Below, in pieces: positions 16,897 through 26,310 of a stretch of DNA of 60,760 nucleotides (positions within the stretch are counted from its first letter, which is position 1; each line of letters opens with the position of its first letter). Source of the stretch: Treponema sp. (GTDB lineage Bacteria > Spirochaetota > Spirochaetia > Treponematales > Breznakiellaceae). The notes below the pieces were generated by a model. It saw only the letters and a program-made list of their open reading frames with translations. It searched no databases and had not been told where the DNA came from. The stretch is taken from assembly GCA_012517385.1 (NCBI GenBank), contig JAAYUZ010000117.1, positions 1 to 60,760 on the forward strand, written 5' to 3'. A program made the position numbers and the translations under genes.

Positions 16897-17454
16897 ATGC
16901 TGCGATTATTGCGAAATCTAGCAGACAGGATAACTATGAGATACTCCTTGGTTCTCATGGCTGTTCTTGATATGGTCTTTATGTTTTTCCTGGTCCCCGC
17001 AGTGTATGGACAATTCACTAATGGAGGCCAGCTCTGTAAAACTCTGGATACCCTATTTATGTATACACCGGAAGAAGCCCGCGAAACCCTGGCATGTCTT
17101 GGTCCGCTTCTAGGCCGCTACCGCCTAGTAGAACTTTCCCTGGACCTGGTGTATCCGGTTGTATATAGCCTTTTTCTAAGTATGGTACTTACGGCGTTGC
17201 TGCGGAACACCCCTCTCGATCAAAAGCTTTTACGGTATCTGCCGCTTCTGCCGATCCTGGCCTGGTTTTCCGATCTTCTGGAGAACCTTGGTATAGTTAC
17301 CATGATTTCGTTGTATCCAGAGATCCCGCGGCCCCTTGCGGCAGCAGCAAGTCTTTGCACTTCGATGAAATGGATCTTTGTGGGTCTGAGTGTTGCAAGT
17401 AGTATCATATTTTCTGTTTATAAGCTTGTGATAAAACGTAAACCTCAATTATAG
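16897..17454 (+). CDS. Conserved membrane protein, unknown function
   Basis: A 185-residue protein with about four predicted membrane helices (roughly residues 15-38, 80-102, 112-132 and 155-178). Two Cys sit in the first external loop (LCKTLDTLF and LACLGPL). No family is recognised. It starts 5 bases after the WHy gene and is 7 bases from the next gene, so it belongs to that transcription unit. The start is not certain because no good ribosome site lies between the genes; the ATG at 16936 (MRYSLVL) is an alternative. Confidence 0.6.
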   Translation: MLRLLRNLADRITMRYSLVLMAVLDMVFMFFLVPAVYGQFTNGGQLCKTLDTLFMYTPEEARETLACLGPLLGRYRLVELSLDLVYPVVYSLFLSMVLTALLRNTPLDQKLLRYLPLLPILAWFSDLLENLGIVTMISLYPEIPRPLAAAASLCTSMKWIFVGLSVASSIIFSVYKLVIKRKPQL

Positions 17455-17461
17455 TGTTTTC

Positions 17462-18022
17462 ATGACCGGACTGAGGCCTATAGAGTTTTTCTATGATTTA
17501 CAGCTTTTTAAGTTAAAAATAGTTACTGGTTTTATATATGTGAAGTTTATAGTTTACCGGGAGGGAAAACCAATTTACCGGGAACGGGTGGTGCTGCGAA
17601 CCTGGAGAGACTATAAACTCAGTCATCGTCTGTTCATCAATATAGATAATAAAGAATATAAGATTGATATAAGGTATGGTAAAACCGAGTATCAGGACCT
17701 TACCTACAGTCTTCTTGTGAATGGGGTTCTTGTGGCAGGTGAAGAACCTAATAAACTGCAGGAGTTAACTGATAAGGACCTTAAAACTCCCCAGAAGAAT
17801 CTTAATCCCTTTCAGCGAGCCATAACCCTGATGGTCCCTTTCTACACACTTATACTGACAGACTTGATTAACCAAAATATTCGGGATTTTTATTCATATC
17901 TAGATGCTGCAGTTCAGAGCATAGGTGGGTTGCTGTTAATTGAAATACTCTGGAATTTTGCAGACAAGGGGATTGCTTTTCTGAAGAAATATATAGTGAC
18001 TTTATCTAAGAACAAAGAGTGA
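17462..18022 (+). CDS. Hypothetical protein with C-terminal membrane segments
   Basis: A 186-residue protein not recognised. The first half is beta-rich and basic (VKFIVYREGKPIYRERVVLRT). The second half contains two probable membrane helices (about 117-135 and 148-168) and a Lys-rich tail. It follows the previous membrane protein by 7 bases. No clear ribosome site precedes the ATG, so translation may be coupled. The ribose operon promoter starts 65 bases downstream. Confidence 0.55.
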   Translation: MTGLRPIEFFYDLQLFKLKIVTGFIYVKFIVYREGKPIYRERVVLRTWRDYKLSHRLFINIDNKEYKIDIRYGKTEYQDLTYSLLVNGVLVAGEEPNKLQELTDKDLKTPQKNLNPFQRAITLMVPFYTLILTDLINQNIRDFYSYLDAAVQSIGGLLLIEILWNFADKGIAFLKKYIVTLSKNKE

Positions 18023-18087
18023 ATAATATATTCTGCTCTTATAAAAGATCTCATCGTTACTGAAGTTACTTTAATATCAAAAAAATG

Positions 18088-18117
18088 TTGACAATATAGC
18101 AAACTAGTCTCTATAAT
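18088..18117 (+). promoter_or_regulatory. Sigma-70 promoter of the rbs operon
   Basis: TTGACA, an 18-base spacer and TATAAT. The predicted start of transcription is about 20 bases before the first gene. Confidence 0.85.
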
Positions 18118-18130
18118 ATGTAATAGATAT

Positions 18131-18144
18131 GGAAGCGGTTACAC
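18131..18144 (+). promoter_or_regulatory. LacI-type half-palindromic operator overlapping the rbsR ribosome site
   Basis: GGAAGCGGTTACAC resembles a LacI/RbsR operator (AAGCG-NN-TTAC core) and also supplies the GGAAG ribosome site directly before ATG 18145. Its place at the transcript start suggests autorepression. The symmetry is imperfect. Confidence 0.5.
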
Positions 18145-19116
18145 ATGGCAACCATGTATGATGTGGCTAAAAAAGCCGGAGTTTCAGTTGCAACAGTTTC
18201 TCGTTATTTTAATGGCGGTTACGTGAGTCCCGCTGCACGGGAAGCCATTGATACGGCAGTAACTGCTCTGGCCTATAGACCGAACCACATTGCCCGAACA
18301 TTAACGAATAAGTCATCTAAGGTAATAGGTCTAGTGGTTCCAAGTGTTACGAATCCATTCTTTCCTGAATTAGCTCGGGCTGTAGAAGGTGAAGCCAGTC
18401 GGAGGGGGTATCAGGTAGTTCTTTGTAATGCGGAGGGTTCTGTGGAAAAGGAGCAATCCTTTATAGATACTCTGACTGCAAGCTTTGCCGATGGAATAAT
18501 TACATCCACTGGAAATTGCGGTGAATATTATGAAAGAAATGGAATACCGGTGGTATCCGTGGATCGTGAATTGGGAACTGGTGCCCCCCATGTAACCTCG
18601 GATAATTATTCAGGAGGACGGATTGTCTGTGATCATTTGGTAGAGAAGGGCTGTACTAACCTTGCATTTATTGGAGCCCCCCAGGAGTCTACAAGCCAGA
18701 AACACCGGCGAGAAGGTTTCTTTGATGAGGCTCTACGGTTAGGGCTTTCGACCCCCGCTCTTTTTATAGCCGATGATACCGATGAATATCAGGCCCTCTA
18801 TCAGGAGGGACAGCGGCTCTCAAACTATCAAGGTATTTTTGCCTGGAATGATTTTGCAGCAATTCAAGCTATTAGGGCTTTACATCAGACAGGATTTGCG
18901 GTTCCTAACCACTCAATGGTCGTTGGTTTTGATGATATCCATATCGCAAAATTGTATACACCATCTCTAAGTACGGTTGCTCAGCCTATTTATGAAATGG
19001 GACGGGCTGCCACAGAACTTTTGCTGCGACAAATAGACGGGGAAAAGCTCGAATCTGTTACCTATCTTTTAAGCGTTTCTCTTATGGTGAGAGAAACAAC
19101 CAAAGGAGGAGTATGA
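18145..19116 (+). CDS. rbsR: Ribose operon repressor, LacI family
   Basis: A 323-residue LacI-family regulator. The helix-turn-helix is at residues 4-25 ([20 protein letters not shown]) with the hinge helix after it ([23 protein letters not shown]). The periplasmic-binding-like effector domain follows ([20 protein letters not shown]). As first gene of a complete ribose operon it is most likely RbsR, responding to ribose or ribose phosphate. The ATG at 18154 is a second possible start. Its stop overlaps the rbsD start by 4 bases. Confidence 0.88.
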   Translation: MATMYDVAKKAGVSVATVSRYFNGGYVSPAAREAIDTAVTALAYRPNHIARTLTNKSSKVIGLVVPSVTNPFFPELARAVEGEASRRGYQVVLCNAEGSVEKEQSFIDTLTASFADGIITSTGNCGEYYERNGIPVVSVDRELGTGAPHVTSDNYSGGRIVCDHLVEKGCTNLAFIGAPQESTSQKHRREGFFDEALRLGLSTPALFIADDTDEYQALYQEGQRLSNYQGIFAWNDFAAIQAIRALHQTGFAVPNHSMVVGFDDIHIAKLYTPSLSTVAQPIYEMGRAATELLLRQIDGEKLESVTYLLSVSLMVRETTKGGV

Positions 19117-19511
19117 TGAAAAAACAGGGGATTCTGAATGCCAATATCGCCAGTGTGCTCGCCTATATGGGTCATACGGATACCATTGTGATCGCCGACT
19201 GTGGATTGCCTATACCAGATGAAACAAAAAGGATTGACTTGGCGATAAGAAAGGGATTTCCAGGTTTTCTTGATGTATTGGATGCAGTTAGAGACGATAT
19301 GGTTGTCGAGTCAATTACTTTGGCGGAGGAAATAAGGACTCATAACAGCGATATTCATGCAAAAATTGTGGATCGTTTTCCAAATGCTCAAATTCGTTAT
19401 GTGAGCCATGAAAAATTTAAAGAGCTTACTTCCAATTGTAAAGCAGTCATCAGAACCGGAGAAGCAAGTCCCTATGCAAATATAATTCTTCATTCCGGTG
19501 TTAATTTTTGA
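19113..19511 (+). CDS. rbsD: D-ribose pyranase
   Basis: A 132-residue RbsD/FucU-family enzyme that interconverts ribopyranose and ribofuranose forms so that ribokinase can act. Family motifs are visible: the N-terminal [22 protein letters not shown] with the catalytic His, [10 protein letters not shown], and the C-terminal [26 protein letters not shown] lies 4-9 bases upstream within the rbsR end. Translation is likely coupled to rbsR. Confidence 0.95.
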   Translation: MMKKQGILNANIASVLAYMGHTDTIVIADCGLPIPDETKRIDLAIRKGFPGFLDVLDAVRDDMVVESITLAEEIRTHNSDIHAKIVDRFPNAQIRYVSHEKFKELTSNCKAVIRTGEASPYANIILHSGVNF

Positions 19512-19520
19512 GGTTCCCCT

Positions 19521-20996
19521 ATGATGCTTGAAATGTCTGGTATTCAGAAAAGCTTTGGTCCTGTACAGGTTTTAAAAAATATGCAGCTCAGGATCCTTCC
19601 AGGGGAGATCCATGCTCTTGTAGGAGAAAATGGTGCAGGTAAATCGACCTTAATGAAAATACTGGGTGGTGTAATCCCTAAAGATGCAGGGGAAATATAT
19701 ATTGATGGCAAACCGGTGGAAATAAATAAAGTCCGGGATGCTGAAAAAATTGGTATTGCTATTATCCATCAGGAATTAAGTATCATACCGGATATGACTA
19801 TTGCGGAAAATATCTTCCTCGGAAACGAACTGAAAACATCCTTAGGTCTTGTTGATGAAAAAAGGATGAACCAGCAGGTAGAGGAAGTTTTAAGCAAATT
19901 AGGTCTTACTATTAATCCGAAAGAACGCTGTAGAAATTTGGGGGTCGGTCAGCTCCAACTGGTAGAAATTGCCAAGGCCCTTATTCATAAGGCACAGCTT
20001 ATCGTGATGGATGAACCTACCAGTGCTTTAACAGATCATGAAATAGAGCGGCTCTTTGGCATAATCCGATCACTGAAACAGGAAGGGGTATCATTTGTGT
20101 ATATTTCCCATAGGTTGGAAGAACTCTTTTCAATCTGTGATCGACTGACGGTTTTGCGGGATGGTGAATATATTGGCAGCGCAAATATAGGGGATCTATC
20201 TTTTAACCAGGTCATTTCTATGATGGTGGGCCGTGAGATTGGAGACCGGTTCCCTAAAAAAACGAACCATCCAGGCGAAGTGGTATTAGAGGTTCAGCAT
20301 TTAAGCCGTGCTAAAGCCTTTAAAGATATTTCCTTCACGTTACGAAAGGGCGAAATCCTTGGTATTGCAGGTCTTATGGGGGCAGGGCGAACAGAGTTAG
20401 TACGTTCACTCTTTGGGGCTGAGCCCGCAGATTCGGGGGAAATTAAGTTAAAAGGCAAAGCTGTGTCTATTCAATCCCCTGCGGATGCGATGAAGCTCGG
20501 ATTTGGCCTGGTTACCGAAGACCGTAAACTGGAAGGTCTTTTTTTGGATTTTAAGCTGGATTTTAACATTATGGCTGCCAATTTTGAACATCTTTCTAAA
20601 CATGGTGTTCTTCAAAACAGAAGGATTACCCCCTATGTTCAAAACCTGATCCAATCTCTACGGGTAAAAACCCCCTCAATGTATGAAACTGCAAAAAATC
20701 TTTCAGGTGGCAACCAGCAAAAAGTTGTGGTTGCAAAATGGTTGGGAAGAAATCCGGAAATTCTCATTCTTGATGAACCTACCCGGGGTGTTGATGTGGG
20801 CGCAAAACGAGAAATTTATGAAATTATGAACGAGCTGGCAAGTAAGGGGGTGTCCATCATTATGGTATCCAGTGAATTACCTGAAATTGTTGGAATGAGT
20901 GATAGGGTCCTGGTACTCCGGCTGGGGCATCAGGCCGGAATACTTGAATCTGAAATATCCCAGGAATCCATCATGGCCCTGGCCGCAGGAGTTTAA
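19521..20996 (+). CDS. rbsA: Ribose ABC transporter, double ATPase
   Basis: A 491-residue protein with two fused ABC domains. The first has Walker A GENGAGKST, signature LGVGQLQLVEIAKAL and Walker B LIVMDEPT. The second has a degenerate Walker A (GLMGAGRTE), signature LSGGNQQKVVVAKWL and Walker B ILILDEPTRGVDVG. This asymmetric layout is typical of RbsA/MglA. It energises ribose import with RbsC and RbsB. It starts 9 bases after rbsD. Confidence 0.95.
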   Translation: MMLEMSGIQKSFGPVQVLKNMQLRILPGEIHALVGENGAGKSTLMKILGGVIPKDAGEIYIDGKPVEINKVRDAEKIGIAIIHQELSIIPDMTIAENIFLGNELKTSLGLVDEKRMNQQVEEVLSKLGLTINPKERCRNLGVGQLQLVEIAKALIHKAQLIVMDEPTSALTDHEIERLFGIIRSLKQEGVSFVYISHRLEELFSICDRLTVLRDGEYIGSANIGDLSFNQVISMMVGREIGDRFPKKTNHPGEVVLEVQHLSRAKAFKDISFTLRKGEILGIAGLMGAGRTELVRSLFGAEPADSGEIKLKGKAVSIQSPADAMKLGFGLVTEDRKLEGLFLDFKLDFNIMAANFEHLSKHGVLQNRRITPYVQNLIQSLRVKTPSMYETAKNLSGGNQQKVVVAKWLGRNPEILILDEPTRGVDVGAKREIYEIMNELASKGVSIIMVSSELPEIVGMSDRVLVLRLGHQAGILESEISQESIMALAAGV

Positions 20997-20997
20997 T

Positions 20998-21930
20998 ATG
21001 AAAAAGATAGAAATTAAGATACCGCAACAATATGGTTCACTAATTGGATTATTGCTGTTAGGGGCCTTACTTTCAATTCTTTCCCCCAGTTTTTTATCCC
21101 TGTCTAACTTGATGAACGTCTTGAATCAGGTTTCCTTAAACGGTCTTGTTGCTATCGGAATGACCTTTGTGATTCTTTCTGGTGGAATTGATCTGTCTGT
21201 TGGTTCTGTATTGGCCTTTTCTGGGGCAGTGCTCGCGGCACTATTAAAAATGGGCTTACCAGATATGCTTGCAATCGTGCTTGGCCTCGCTCTTGGAACT
21301 TTAATGGGACTAGTAAATGGTGCGTTCATATCACGGTTTAATTTACAGCCCTTTATTGTGTCTATGGCGTTTATGACCATGTATAGGGGGGCTACTTTTG
21401 TGTTTACCCAGGGACGCCCCATCACTGGTCTCGGAGATACGGGGGTATTTGTAGCCTCTGGTCGCGGCGATGTGCTAGGCATTCCCTGGTCGGGGATTGT
21501 TTTGCTTGCAGCCTTTTTTATTACCGCCTTCGTCCTTGATAAAACTGTCTTTGGCAAGGGAATTTATGCAATAGGCGGAAATGCAGAGGCTGCCCGTTTG
21601 TCCGGTTTACCGGTAAAACGACTGCGGGCGAGCGTCTATGCCATTTCTGGTTTCTTTGCAGCCCTGGCGAGTGTTATTTTAACTTCCCGCCTCGATTCTG
21701 CCCAACCATTGGCTGGACAGGGCTATGAACTGGATGCTATTGCTGCGGTCGTTCTTGGAGGGACCAGCCTCGCAGGCGGTAGAGGTTTTATGGTAGGCAC
21801 GATTATCGGTGCTTTTATCATTGGTGTGCTCAATAATGGGCTCAATTTGCTCGAAGTATCCTCGTTCTATCAGCAGATTGTTAAAGGGGCAGTCATTTTG
21901 CTGGCGGTTCTTTTGGATCGCCGTAAATGA
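20998..21930 (+). CDS. rbsC: Ribose ABC transporter permease
   Basis: A 310-residue inner-membrane permease. The ATG at 20998 is one base after the rbsA stop; longer upstream reading lies inside rbsA. Typical RbsC phrases are visible: NVLNQVSLNGLVAIGMTFVI, GGIDLSVGSVLAFSGA, GKGIYAIGGNAEAARLSGLPV and LDAIAAVVLGGTSLAGGRG. About eight to ten helices are expected. Confidence 0.95.
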   Translation: MKKIEIKIPQQYGSLIGLLLLGALLSILSPSFLSLSNLMNVLNQVSLNGLVAIGMTFVILSGGIDLSVGSVLAFSGAVLAALLKMGLPDMLAIVLGLALGTLMGLVNGAFISRFNLQPFIVSMAFMTMYRGATFVFTQGRPITGLGDTGVFVASGRGDVLGIPWSGIVLLAAFFITAFVLDKTVFGKGIYAIGGNAEAARLSGLPVKRLRASVYAISGFFAALASVILTSRLDSAQPLAGQGYELDAIAAVVLGGTSLAGGRGFMVGTIIGAFIIGVLNNGLNLLEVSSFYQQIVKGAVILLAVLLDRRK

Positions 21931-21950
21931 TATATTGAAAGGAGGAAGCT

Positions 21951-22838
21951 ATGAAAAAGCTTCGGACAGTAGCTCTTGTCGCATTGGCAGGGGCAGCAAT
22001 TCTAATCGGTTGTGGCGGAACAAGTGCTCCGTCCAAGAAAATCGGGCTAGCCATTTCTACGCTGAATAATCCCTTCTTTGTGACCCTCAAAGAAGGTGCA
22101 GAGGCGAAGGCTAAAGAACTGGGCTATGAATTAGTTGTTACCGATGCCCAGGATGATCCCGCAAAACAGGCTGGTCAAATAGATGACCTGATTCAGAAAA
22201 AGGTCAGCGTTATTCTTTTAAATCCCTGCAACTCAGACGCTGCGAAGACCATGGTTGAAAAAGCAACAAAAGCAAAAATTCCCGTCATCTCTGTGGATCG
22301 GGGAGTGAACGGTGCTACGGTTCTTTCCCATATTGCTTCCGATAATGTTGCTGGTGGTTCTATGGCTGGTGAAGAACTGCTTGCTTTAGTAGGACAGGGA
22401 GCTAAGGTTGTAGAACTCCAGGGTATTCCTGGTGCTTCCGCAACGGTGGATAGGGGAACTGGTTTCCATCAAGCTGTTGATGGGAAATTAAATGTAGTGG
22501 CCAGTCAGAGTGCGGACTTTAACCGGGATAAGGGCTTTACGGTTATGCAGAATATCATTCAGGCAAACAAGGATATCAAAGGCGTCTTTGCTCATAATGA
22601 TGAAATGGCCCTTGGTGCGGTCCAAGCTTTGGAAGCTGCTAATATGAAAAATGTGGTTGTTATCGGTTTTGATGCAACCGATGATGCGGTAGCCGCGGTC
22701 AAAGCAGGAAGAATGAAAGCTACGGTTGCCCAGAAACCGGCTTTAATTGGTTCAATGGCGGTCGAGACGGCGGTCAAATACCTAAAGGGTGAAACTGTTC
22801 AAGCCAAAATTCCGGTACCACTTGAGCTGGTAAAATAA
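21951..22838 (+). CDS. rbsB: Ribose-binding lipoprotein
   Basis: A 295-residue substrate-binding protein of the sugar-binding (peripla_BP_4) type. The signal ends in lipobox LIGC (Cys21), so it is a membrane-tethered lipoprotein. IGLAISTLNNPFFVTLKEGAEAKA and IPVISVDRGVNGATVLSHIASDN are hallmark RbsB segments. AAAGGAGG lies 7-8 bases before the ATG. Placed after rbsC as in most rbs operons. Confidence 0.95.
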   Translation: MKKLRTVALVALAGAAILIGCGGTSAPSKKIGLAISTLNNPFFVTLKEGAEAKAKELGYELVVTDAQDDPAKQAGQIDDLIQKKVSVILLNPCNSDAAKTMVEKATKAKIPVISVDRGVNGATVLSHIASDNVAGGSMAGEELLALVGQGAKVVELQGIPGASATVDRGTGFHQAVDGKLNVVASQSADFNRDKGFTVMQNIIQANKDIKGVFAHNDEMALGAVQALEAANMKNVVVIGFDATDDAVAAVKAGRMKATVAQKPALIGSMAVETAVKYLKGETVQAKIPVPLELVK

Positions 22839-22860
22839 GGTTGTTATCAAGGAGTCCCCC

Positions 22861-23733
22861 GTGCGTATTTTGAACTTTGGGTCCCTCAATATTGACTATG
22901 TATATCGGGTAGATGCATTTCTGAAGCCTGGTGAAACAAAACCTGCCCAATCTCGTGTTGTTTTTGCGGGCGGTAAAGGTTTAAACCAATCCCTGGCTAT
23001 GGCAAAAGCGGGTCTTCCGGTTTTTCATGCGGGCAAAGTGGGATCTGAAGGGGACTTCCTTGTAGAAACCTTGCGTCAAGGCCGGGTCGATACAAGCCTT
23101 ATCGCCCGGTCTGAGCAGCCCTCTGGACACACTATTATTCAAGTTGATGATCAGGGTCGGAACTGTATTCTCCTCTTTGGTGGTGCAAATCAGGATATTG
23201 ATGAATCCTATGTAGACCATGTGCTGTCCTCCTTCGGTCCTGGGGATTACCTGGTTTTACAGAATGAAATCTCCCTCGTTCCGACAATTATGAAAAAAGC
23301 GAAAATGAAGGGGCTCTCGATTGTTATGAACCCTTCACCTTACACAAAGGTACTGCTAAGCTATCCCTTGGAAATTGTAGATATTTTTATCCTTAACGAG
23401 ATTGAGGCCGAAGGCTTTACAGGATACTCTGATCCACATAAAGCCTTGAACACCCTTGCACAGCGCTTCCCTGTATCTCAAATTGTACTTACCCTGGGTG
23501 AAAAGGGGGCCATCTGGGCCCGTGATTCAGAGCGTATAGAACAGCAGGCGTATTCTGCTCAAGTGGTAGATACCACCGCTGCGGGGGATACCTTTTCTGG
23601 TTATTTTGTTGCTGGTCTGGTTGAGGGGTATCCCGTCTCCAAGGCTCTGGATCTTGCTTCCCGCGCAGCAGCAATATGTGTGAGCCGCCCCGGCGCGGCC
23701 GCCTCTATTCCCTGGCGGGAAGAAGTACTTTAA
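22861..23733 (+). CDS. rbsK: Ribokinase
   Basis: A 290-residue PfkB-family sugar kinase that phosphorylates ribose to ribose 5-phosphate. Start is GTG at 22861 with AAGGAG upstream. The N-terminal GSLNIDYVYRVD and GGKGLNQSLAMAKAG substrate motifs, LTLGEKGA, and the catalytic DTTAAGDTFSGYFVAGL with the general-base Asp are all present. Last gene of the operon; the AT-rich gap after it contains no clear terminator. Confidence 0.93.
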   Translation: MRILNFGSLNIDYVYRVDAFLKPGETKPAQSRVVFAGGKGLNQSLAMAKAGLPVFHAGKVGSEGDFLVETLRQGRVDTSLIARSEQPSGHTIIQVDDQGRNCILLFGGANQDIDESYVDHVLSSFGPGDYLVLQNEISLVPTIMKKAKMKGLSIVMNPSPYTKVLLSYPLEIVDIFILNEIEAEGFTGYSDPHKALNTLAQRFPVSQIVLTLGEKGAIWARDSERIEQQAYSAQVVDTTAAGDTFSGYFVAGLVEGYPVSKALDLASRAAAICVSRPGAAASIPWREEVL

Positions 23734-23834
23734 ATTGTATTTTTAATATCATGAGGATTTTTTAAAATCTCATTATATTTAATCCTTAAATATTTTAATA
23801 TTGCAAAATATTACAATATTTATCCTATCCTCTA

Positions 23835-23863
23835 TTGACGACAATCTACAATGTTGCTATATT
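23835..23863 (+). promoter_or_regulatory. Sigma-70 promoter of the thioredoxin-permease-CDF cassette, with AT-rich repeats upstream
   Basis: TTGACG, a 17-base spacer and TATATT. Just upstream (about 23786-23822) several AATATT/ATATT units occur in both orientations. They could be an operator for a metal-responsive repressor, but no ArsR-like gene is present here. Confidence 0.6.
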
Positions 23864-23894
23864 TTGAAACAATGATAATATTCAGGAGGTTGCT

Positions 23895-24128
23895 ATGAAG
23901 ATACAGATATTAGGTACCGGTTGTGCCAAGTGCCAGTTGCTGGAAAAAAATGCCAGGGAAGCGGTTGCTGAACTCGGTCTTGCGGCTGAAATAGAAAAGG
24001 TCACCAATGTGGATGACATTATGGAAATGGGAGTTATGATGACCCCTGCTCTGGCTATTGACGGAGATGTAAAGGTTGTCGGTAAGGTCCTTTCAAAAGA
24101 TAGCATAAAAGAACTTTTAGCGAGGTAA
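23895..24128 (+). CDS. Small thioredoxin-like redox/metal-binding protein
   Basis: A 77-residue protein of the redox-active-disulfide (thioredoxin-fold) family. The N-terminal GTGCAKCQ holds the Cys10-Cys13 pair. The cis-Pro loop is at MMTPALAIDG. Small proteins of this kind are usually encoded next to DUF318-type permeases, as here (gap 3 bases), and may deliver thiol-bound metal or metalloid to the permease. CAGGAGG lies 5-6 bases before the ATG. Confidence 0.88.
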   Translation: MKIQILGTGCAKCQLLEKNAREAVAELGLAAEIEKVTNVDDIMEMGVMMTPALAIDGDVKVVGKVLSKDSIKELLAR

Positions 24129-24131
24129 ATT

Positions 24132-25316
24132 GTGGCTTCAAAAAATATGTCTCCTAACAAGATGTTAGGAATTGTTGCATTAGTTTTTCTGGGTGCATAC
24201 TTTATTCCCTTTGATGCACCCCGTGTAGCTGGAGCCCTGCAGGAAGCCTTTTTAATGCTGAGCGAATATGCCCGCCAGCATGTGCTGCTCTGTGTCGTTC
24301 CCGCCATGTTTATTGCCGGTGCGATTACGGTTTTCTTGAATCAGCAGGCGGTTATTCGGTACCTGGGACCTAAAGCGCCAAAGGCTTTAGCCTATGGGGT
24401 AGCTTCCGTTTCCGGGGCAATTCTGGCAGTTTGTTCCTGCACGGTGCTTCCCCTCTTTAAGGGAATCTATAAAAAGGGTGCCGGCCTCGGACCCGCGGTT
24501 TCTTTCCTCTACTCCGGTCCGGCCATTAATATACTTGCAATTGTCATGTCCTATAAAATTTTGGGCTGGAAGCTGGGAACCGCCCGCATGGTAGGTGCAA
24601 TTGTTTTTGCAGTAGTTATTGGGCTTTTAATGCAGCTTATTTTCCGAAAAAGTGATGAAGAACGTCTGGCCGATGAGCGGATGTTCAAGTATGAAAAGAC
24701 CGAGGGGGAGCGTACCCTGGGCCAGATGATTGTGTATATGCTCTCCATGATCGGTATTTTAGTATTCGTCAACTGGGCTAATTCTAAGGGAACTTCTCCG
24801 GTATGGGACGCAATTTATAATGCCAAATATTGGATCACCGGTGCTTTTGCGCTGCTTTTAGTGTATACTCTAGTCAAATGGTTTACCAGGGATGATATGG
24901 TAACCTGGGGCATTGCGACCAGGGATTTTGCCCTGCAGATTTTGCCCTATCTTTTTGGCGGTGTCCTCGTGGCGGGTTTCTTCCTGGGCCGTCCTGGCCA
25001 TGAAGCCCTTCTCCCTAATGAATGGGTCGCAAAACTTGTTGGCGGCAATTCCCTCTTTGCAAACTTTTTTGCATCCATCACAGGAGCCTTTATGTACTTT
25101 GCGACCCTGACAGAAGTTCCCATTATCCAGGGTCTTCTGGGAAGCGGAATGGGTCAGGGTCCTGCCCTCGCTTTACTCCTGGCCGGACCATCCCTGTCAT
25201 TGCCATCTATGCTGGTTATCGGTGGAGAACTGGGCTGGAAGAAGACCTCAGTATATGTTGCATTGGTTGTAGTCCTTTCTACCCTTGCGGGTCTCCTCTT
25301 TGGAATGGTGGCATAA
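24132..25316 (+). CDS. DUF318/ArsP-like permease (metal or metalloid exporter)
   Basis: A 394-residue membrane protein beginning with GTG at 24132. Two similar halves carry about eight to ten helices. The first half has the conserved AVCSCTVLPLFKGIYKKGAG and SFLYSGPAINILAI signature of the UPF0718/DUF318 permease family. The second half has TEVPIIQGLLGSGMGQGPALA and LLLAGPSLSLPSML. Members export methylated arsenicals (ArsP) or Cu/Zn (SO_0444 type). The CDF exporter downstream favours a divalent metal, but the substrate is not proven. Confidence 0.85.
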   Translation: MASKNMSPNKMLGIVALVFLGAYFIPFDAPRVAGALQEAFLMLSEYARQHVLLCVVPAMFIAGAITVFLNQQAVIRYLGPKAPKALAYGVASVSGAILAVCSCTVLPLFKGIYKKGAGLGPAVSFLYSGPAINILAIVMSYKILGWKLGTARMVGAIVFAVVIGLLMQLIFRKSDEERLADERMFKYEKTEGERTLGQMIVYMLSMIGILVFVNWANSKGTSPVWDAIYNAKYWITGAFALLLVYTLVKWFTRDDMVTWGIATRDFALQILPYLFGGVLVAGFFLGRPGHEALLPNEWVAKLVGGNSLFANFFASITGAFMYFATLTEVPIIQGLLGSGMGQGPALALLLAGPSLSLPSMLVIGGELGWKKTSVYVALVVVLSTLAGLLFGMVA

Positions 25317-25317
25317 T

Positions 25318-26262
25318 ATGAGCCACGACCACGGCCACGACCACAAGCACACAGCCCATGACCATCATGAACATGGGGACAATCGTTCGGGCGGGAAACT
25401 TCTGGCGTCTATCCTGATTACCACCCTTACTCTGGTAGCGGAGGTTGTGGGTGGAATCCTGACAGGAAGTCTTGCACTCCTTTCTGACGCAGCCCATGTA
25501 TTTATGGATATCTTCGCCCTTGCCTTAAGTTATGGAGCTGTCCGGCTTGCACAGCGGGCCCCCAGCGCTCGGCATAGCTTTGGATTCCGCCGAATGAAGG
25601 TGCTTGCGGCTTTTATAAATGGGACCACCCTTCTTGTGGTTGCCATAGAAATATTCCGTGAAGCCTACAATCGATTCTTTACTTCTGAACATATCCTTGC
25701 AGGTCCTATGCTTATTATTGCAGGTATTGGTCTTGTGGCAAACCTGCTGGTGGCCCTGGTGTTAGGTGGCCACGATCATGATGATCTGAATGCCCGCGCC
25801 GCCTTTCTTCATGTGCTTGGGGATGCCCTTTCTTCAGTCGGTGTAATTGCAGCTGGTCTTATCATCCTCTTTACCGGCTGGTATTGGGTCGATACGGTGG
25901 CTAGTGTGCTTATCGGTATTGTTATATTAACCGGCGCCTGGCGGGTACTCAAGGAAACGATCCATATCCTGAATGAAGGTGCTCCGGAGGGCTCCTCTGC
26001 AGAGTCGGTGGAACATGAATTGAAAGGTATCCCCGGGATTATTTCGGCCCATGATGTACATGTATGGACCATAGAACCGGGATACACGGTGCTCAGCGCC
26101 CATGTGGTGCTGGAGGATCAGCTGGTAAGTAAAACCGCTGAAGTTCTTGAGCGTATTAAAAACACTCTGGATTCAGTCTTTGGCATTCACCATGTAACTA
26201 TTCAGTTTGAATGCGGTAACTGCGGACAGGCCTGTGTGGTCTGCGAAGATAGTGCCCACTGA
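25318..26262 (+). CDS. CDF cation efflux protein (CzcD/ZitB-like)
   Basis: A 314-residue cation diffusion facilitator. The start at 25318, one base after the permease stop, gives a His-rich N-terminus (MSHDHGHDHKH...). Six helices carry the metal-site motifs LLSDAAHVFMD and FLHVLGDALSS. The cytoplasmic C-terminal domain ends with a Cys-rich tail (CGNCGQACVVC), unusual for CzcD and possibly a metal-binding extension. It exports Zn, Cd or Co in known relatives. Last gene of a three-gene cassette. Confidence 0.92.
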   Translation: MSHDHGHDHKHTAHDHHEHGDNRSGGKLLASILITTLTLVAEVVGGILTGSLALLSDAAHVFMDIFALALSYGAVRLAQRAPSARHSFGFRRMKVLAAFINGTTLLVVAIEIFREAYNRFFTSEHILAGPMLIIAGIGLVANLLVALVLGGHDHDDLNARAAFLHVLGDALSSVGVIAAGLIILFTGWYWVDTVASVLIGIVILTGAWRVLKETIHILNEGAPEGSSAESVEHELKGIPGIISAHDVHVWTIEPGYTVLSAHVVLEDQLVSKTAEVLERIKNTLDSVFGIHHVTIQFECGNCGQACVVCEDSAH

Positions 26263-26275
26263 TATGTAAAAGATG

Positions 26276-26300
26276 GCGGCCGAACTATGAGCTCGGCCGC
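26276..26300. terminator. Hairpin between convergent CDF and xylanase genes
   Basis: Perfect 8-bp stem GCGGCCGA / TCGGCCGC. No T run on either side, so termination is only likely by position. Confidence 0.5.
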
Positions 26301-26310
26301 TAACTTCTCC

